64,000 bases of DNA from a marine gamma proteobacterium HTCC2080. Lineage in GTDB: Bacteria; Pseudomonadota; Gammaproteobacteria; Pseudomonadales; Halieaceae. Shown here piece after piece: positions 60,767 through 64,000 of this stretch (the first letter of the stretch is position 1; each line of letters opens with the position of its first letter). The notes beneath the pieces are model-generated. The model had not been told where the DNA came from. It saw only the letters and a list, made by a program, of their open reading frames with translations, and did not search any database. Made by a program: the position numbers and the translations under genes. The stretch covers positions 214,498 to 278,497 of the forward strand of contig AAVV01000005.1 in NCBI GenBank assembly GCA_000169115.1, read 5' to 3'.

Positions 60767-61097
60767 AGTGACTCCTGTTTGATGGATTGTGGACAGCGAC
60801 GATTGTTACCAGATCGCGGTCTGTCGTCATGCCTCTAGTGGACTAGTAAGCCACCGAAGTAGGACGTAATGTTCTCATTAGGTCTGTCAATATAAAGACA
60901 GCCATGTGTTAGTCAGCCGATAAAAGTGGTGTTTCATCATTTCAATAGCGTGTCGGCGTTAGACGTAGCGTTGCGGAATGGGGTAACGGATGCCTTTTCT
61001 CACCAACTACTTATACGCCTGCATCACAATTGATAGCGGCGCGCAGTATCGCCGATTGAATGCATTACGTCAGTAACCTTTTTTAGGATTACCCGCT
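60767..61097. other. Intergenic region upstream of the rubredoxin fusion gene
   Basis: This stretch of about 330 bp has no convincing gene. It contains the small hairpin CTGTC/GACAG (60884-60901) and the word TTTCAATAG at 60941, also seen upstream of ksi. It must hold the promoter of the rubredoxin fusion and the 3' region of the isovaleryl-CoA dehydrogenase gene. Confidence 0.5.
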
Positions 61098-62267
61098 TCA
61101 GTTGGATTCTCGAAACAGCTCCCTGCCAATTAGCATTCGGCGGATTTCCGAGGTGCCCGCACCAATTTCATAGAGCTTGGCGTCACGAAGTAGTCGCCCA
61201 GTCGGATAGTCATTGATGTAGCCATTGCCGCCTAGCAGCTGGATGGCATCAAGGGCACATTTGGTAGCCATTTCAGCGGTATATAAAATAACCGCGGCCG
61301 CATCTTTTCGACTGTCCTCGCCGCGATCAAGAGCTCGGCAAACGGCGTACAAAAATGAGCGACTTGCAGCAGTTAGACTGTACATGTCAGCGAGCTTTCC
61401 CTGAACCAGCTGAAACTCGCCAATGGGCTGGTCAAACTGTTTGCGGTCATGCACGTAAGGCACGCAGACGTCTAGGCAGGCTTGCATGAGCCCAACTGGT
61501 CCTCCCGATAACACCGCGCGCTCATAGTCAAGTCCTGACATGAGCACCGCAACACCCTTATTCAGCTCGCCTAGAATATTCTCAGCGGGAACTTCGCAAT
61601 CTTCAAAAACTAACTCGCAGGTATTTGATCCGCGCATTCCCAATTTATCGAGCTTCTGCGCTCGAGAAAATCCTGGGCTATCGCGCTCGACAATAAAAGC
61701 GGTAATACCTCGACTCCCTGCATCGGGTTCTGTTTTGGCGTAAATGACATAGACATCAGCGTCAGGACCGTTGGTGATCCAAAATTTGTTGCCGTTGAGA
61801 ATGTAGTGATCGCCTTTCTTGTCGGCGCGTAAACGCATGCTGACTACGTCTGATCCGGCACTGGGCTCAGACATTGCAAGAGCACCGATATGTTCCCCGG
61901 AGCACAGCTTGGGGAGGTATTGCTCGCGCTGACGCGGTGTCCCGTTTTTCTGAATTTGATTGAGGCATAGGTTGGAGTGAGCGCCGTAGGACAGGCCCAC
62001 TGCGGCGGATGCTCGGGAGATTTCCTCCATAACAATGGCGTGTGCCAGGTATCCCATATTGGTGCCGCCGTAGGCTTCATCCACAGTCATGCCCAACACA
62101 CCTAAAGCTCCCAGCTTTGGCCATAGATCCATGGGAAATTCATTGTTTCTATCAATGTCAGTGGCTCGTGGAGCCAGTTCTTTCTGACAAAATTGATAAA
62201 CCGTATCCCGGAGCATATTGAGCTCTTCATCGAGGCCATGATTCAGTGTCGGGTAGGGGGTATTCAT
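61098..62267 (-). CDS. liuA: Isovaleryl-CoA dehydrogenase
   Basis: This is a 389-aa acyl-CoA dehydrogenase. The base Glu lies in helix G ([18 protein letters not shown]), the arrangement of isovaleryl-CoA dehydrogenase, and the loop reads [28 protein letters not shown] and [19 protein letters not shown] give the flavin site. It belongs to leucine degradation, turning isovaleryl-CoA into 3-methylcrotonyl-CoA, and is the housekeeping relative of the steroid enzymes upstream. The rest of the liu operon is not in the window, except perhaps the enoyl-CoA hydratase at the edge. Confidence 0.9.
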   Translation of the reverse strand: MNTPYPTLNHGLDEELNMLRDTVYQFCQKELAPRATDIDRNNEFPMDLWPKLGALGVLGMTVDEAYGGTNMGYLAHAIVMEEISRASAAVGLSYGAHSNLCLNQIQKNGTPRQREQYLPKLCSGEHIGALAMSEPSAGSDVVSMRLRADKKGDHYILNGNKFWITNGPDADVYVIYAKTEPDAGSRGITAFIVERDSPGFSRAQKLDKLGMRGSNTCELVFEDCEVPAENILGELNKGVAVLMSGLDYERAVLSGGPVGLMQACLDVCVPYVHDRKQFDQPIGEFQLVQGKLADMYSLTAASRSFLYAVCRALDRGEDSRKDAAAVILYTAEMATKCALDAIQLLGGNGYINDYPTGRLLRDAKLYEIGAGTSEIRRMLIGRELFRESN

Positions 62268-62417
62268 GCGGGAATTCCTGTCTTTGGCTGGAAGGACACA
62301 GTTGCGGTTGGCAAGTTTAAACTAAGTCGCGCCCCGATAGTGGCCCAGCGCCGCTATATCCAGGGTGACTCTGCTTGGGCATGCAGGTAATGCGATATTT
62401 TGGCGCTTCTGTTTTTA

Positions 62418-62846
62418 TTAATTGGCTAGTTTCTTTTGGTGTTCGATTTTTATGCATCTATCCATGACCACGCCTATTCCAGCTTTTCTCGCTTGATCTG
62501 CTGCCTGTTTATGAACAATATCTAGCTGCATCCAAATGAGTTTTGGCTGAAGGACAATCGCGGCCTCGACACTCGCAGGCACGCGATCGGGGCGTTGAAA
62601 TAGGTTGACGATATCGACGGCACCAGGAACATCGTGAAGGCTTGGGTAGCACTTGAGGCCCATTACTGAGGAATAACCGGGGTTAACAGGAACGATCTCA
62701 TAACCTGATTCGTGAAGGTAGAGGCTAGCTTTGTAGCTGTCTCGATCTTCTCGGTTAGATAAGCCTACAACGGCGATTCGTCGCGGCCGATCCAAAGTCC
62801 AATCAATCCATGCGGCCTCATCGAAGGCGATTGCTATTGTTGTCAT
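62418..62846 (-). CDS. CoA-binding domain protein
   Basis: This is a 142-aa single-domain CoA-binding (Rossmann) protein of the YccU type: RRIAVVGLSNREDRDSYKASLYL and YEIVPVNPGY lead the fold, and ADQARKAGIGVVMDRCIKIEH ends it. The start is the ATG at 62846 with AGGA upstream. Such proteins are stand-alone domains of unknown role that bind CoA. It lies 151 bp upstream of the isovaleryl-CoA dehydrogenase gene on the same strand. Confidence 0.85.
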   Translation of the reverse strand: MTTIAIAFDEAAWIDWTLDRPRRIAVVGLSNREDRDSYKASLYLHESGYEIVPVNPGYSSVMGLKCYPSLHDVPGAVDIVNLFQRPDRVPASVEAAIVLQPKLIWMQLDIVHKQAADQARKAGIGVVMDRCIKIEHQKKLAN

Positions 62847-63222
62847 GCCTGTCCTCACCAATCTGCCGCCGAGTAATTGAGCGTAGTATCTCTCGAATAG
62901 GCTGTGAAGTGAAAGATTGGCGAGGTCAGGTGGGGGCAGCGCGACTGCGCTAAGGGCTTGGCGCGGACCCTGGGGTGCAGGACCTAATTATCACGGGCTC
63001 ATGGGTTTGCCGTCATGTGCCGCGAGCCGCTTGCTTTCATGACGGCCTGATCTATCGTCTTCCAGAGTGGCTATCGAAGTTTACGGTCCCAGCTCTACGT
63101 CTGTTAATTCTGGTGGAGGCGGGGCTTTGTCCGCCCGGTAGACGCTATTGTCGAAGCACCGATTCCAGCCCGGTTATATTGCCTTACTCCCGGTATCGGG
63201 CTACATCCAAGGAGAGTTTACG
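62847..63222. other. Intergenic region with a 9-bp inverted repeat
   Basis: The only ORF here (62975-63226) has no homology-like features and I do not call it. GCCGTCATG (63009-63017) and CATGACGGC (63038-63046) are a perfect 9-bp inverted repeat with a 20-base spacer, and GGCGG/CCGCC (63118-63135) gives a second hairpin. The region follows the enoyl-CoA hydratase stop and precedes the CoA-binding gene on the same strand. Confidence 0.5.
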
Positions 63223-63978
63223 CTAGCTTTTTTTCGATCGGCTTTTTAAAGCTTGAAGTCGGTTTTCCATTTGACTGAAATCAGCCTGTTCCAAATAGGC
63301 AATACCCCGAGCACCTTCAAGCTCAAGGGCCTCACCCAGCGACAATAAGTCGCCGTCGTTCATCAGGCTGCGCATGGCAGAAATGGTTTGGGGATTGGAT
63401 TCGGCAATCTGTTGAGCAGTGGCCAGCGAGTTTTCAATTAAGGTTTCGGGAGAGCAAACTTTATTGACAAGCCCCCAAGTCATCGCGGTCTCTGCATCAA
63501 TGAAATTGCCGGTTAAGCTGGCCTCTCTTGCGCGATTGATGCCGATCAGGCGTCCCAGTTTCTGTGACAGCCCCCATCCTGGTAGCAGGCCCACACGGGC
63601 ATGGGTGTCAGCAAAACGTGCGCCTTCGGCCGCATAGAGAAAGTCGCAGGCCAGAGCCAGCTCAAAGCCTCCGGTGACGGCGGGGCCGTTGATGGCGCCT
63701 ATAATCGGCTTGCCGCACTCTCTTAACGCTCTGACCATGGGTGAGTTAGTACCCATACCACCGTTCTTAAGCACGCCAGGATTCGCGGTTAGTTCTTTTA
63801 GGTCGACGCCCGCGCAAAAAGCTTTTCCTGCGCCCGTAAGCACCACTGCGTGTACGGAGGGGTCGGCAGCTATCTTTGTAAAGGTGGCAACAATAGCCTG
63901 ACTCAGCGCACGATTTAGCGCGTTGTAGGCGTCGGGCCGATTCATAGTAACCAGCGCGACCGAACCATGGTTTTCCAT
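63223..63978 (-). CDS. Enoyl-CoA hydratase, start possibly beyond window
   Basis: This is a crotonase-fold protein, 251 aa from the ATG at 63978: VALVTMNRPDAYNAL, GAGKAFCAGVDLKEL and NGPAVTGGFELALACDF. The frame stays open upstream to the window end (about seven more codons), and no ribosome site precedes the ATG, so the real start may lie outside. It could belong to the leucine/isovalerate or beta-oxidation pathway, given the liuA neighbour on the same strand, or to the steroid region. The C-terminal helix ends LKSRSKKS. Confidence 0.85.
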   Translation of the reverse strand: MENHGSVALVTMNRPDAYNALNRALSQAIVATFTKIAADPSVHAVVLTGAGKAFCAGVDLKELTANPGVLKNGGMGTNSPMVRALRECGKPIIGAINGPAVTGGFELALACDFLYAAEGARFADTHARVGLLPGWGLSQKLGRLIGINRAREASLTGNFIDAETAMTWGLVNKVCSPETLIENSLATAQQIAESNPQTISAMRSLMNDGDLLSLGEALELEGARGIAYLEQADFSQMENRLQALKSRSKKS

Positions 63979-64000
63979 GCTTATGGGGTGTTCATTATTT

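Noticed and set aside
62975..63226. 83-residue ORF in the intergenic region
   Set aside because: The composition is irregular, there is no recognisable motif, and it overlaps the end of the enoyl-CoA hydratase on the other strand.
1..64000. CRISPR, tRNA, IS element or prophage signals
   Set aside because: No direct-repeat arrays, tRNA-like cloverleaf, transposase or phage ORFs were seen on either strand.

Overview
The window looks like part of a chromosomal catabolic island for steroids in a marine-type gammaproteobacterium. The Gram-negative assignment rests on a TonB-dependent receptor and two lipoprotein signal peptides. Placement near Zhongshania, Spongiibacteraceae or Halieaceae is inference only. 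About 55 genes are packed in operons. There is no rRNA, tRNA, CRISPR array, transposase, integrase or phage gene. Functions are read from motifs and remembered family sequences; no database search was run.

Left part (1-9.4 kb): a truncated acyl-CoA dehydrogenase, a lone KshA-like Rieske oxygenase, a decayed acyl-CoA ligase fragment, an SDR without its catalytic Tyr, a TonB-dependent receptor, two divergent SDRs, an SRPBCC protein and a lipoprotein metallo-hydrolase.

Middle left (9.7-25.3 kb): a seven-gene minus-strand operon (amidohydrolase, second Rieske oxygenase, SDR, acetoacetate-decarboxylase-like protein, NTF2-like protein, DUF1214 protein, sulfotransferase). It is followed by a TetR regulator divergent from a P450 operon (P450, SDR, PtpB-like phosphatase, OYE-type flavoenzyme, SRPBCC, SDR, DUF3604 lipoprotein). 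I cannot place these two blocks in a published steroid pathway, and they are the best candidates for undescribed chemistry.

Middle (25.3-40.8 kb): ring-A redox genes (membrane 5-alpha-reductase family protein, KstD-related flavoprotein, OYE, 3-alpha-HSD-like HsdA, several SDRs), two unusual or lone hydrolytic or hydratase genes, an acyl-CoA ligase operon, and then ipdC, echA20 and a ketosteroid isomerase whose Tyr14, Asp38 and Asp99 fall at the classical positions.

Right part (40.9-59.3 kb): the pathway core. A LuxR-type regulator is followed by hsaD, hsaA, hsaC and a fadD3-like ligase on the minus strand. This covers opening of aromatised ring A and CoA activation of the C/D-ring acid HIP. 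Diverging from fadD3 is a 12-gene plus-strand operon: ipdA, ipdB, an enoyl-CoA hydratase, two heteromeric acyl-CoA dehydrogenase pairs, fadA6, an SDR, ipdF, kstD and an NTF2-like gene. Together they imply 3-ketosteroid formation, delta-1 desaturation, 9-hydroxylation by a Rieske enzyme, 9,10-seco cleavage, meta-cleavage, and HIP-CoA degradation.

Right edge (59.4-64 kb): a fused rubredoxin/rubredoxin reductase, isovaleryl-CoA dehydrogenase, a CoA-binding protein and an enoyl-CoA hydratase that probably starts beyond the window.

Not found here: kshB (Rieske reductase), hsaB (flavin reductase for HsaA), hsaEFG, and the thiolase and lyase genes for sterol side chains.
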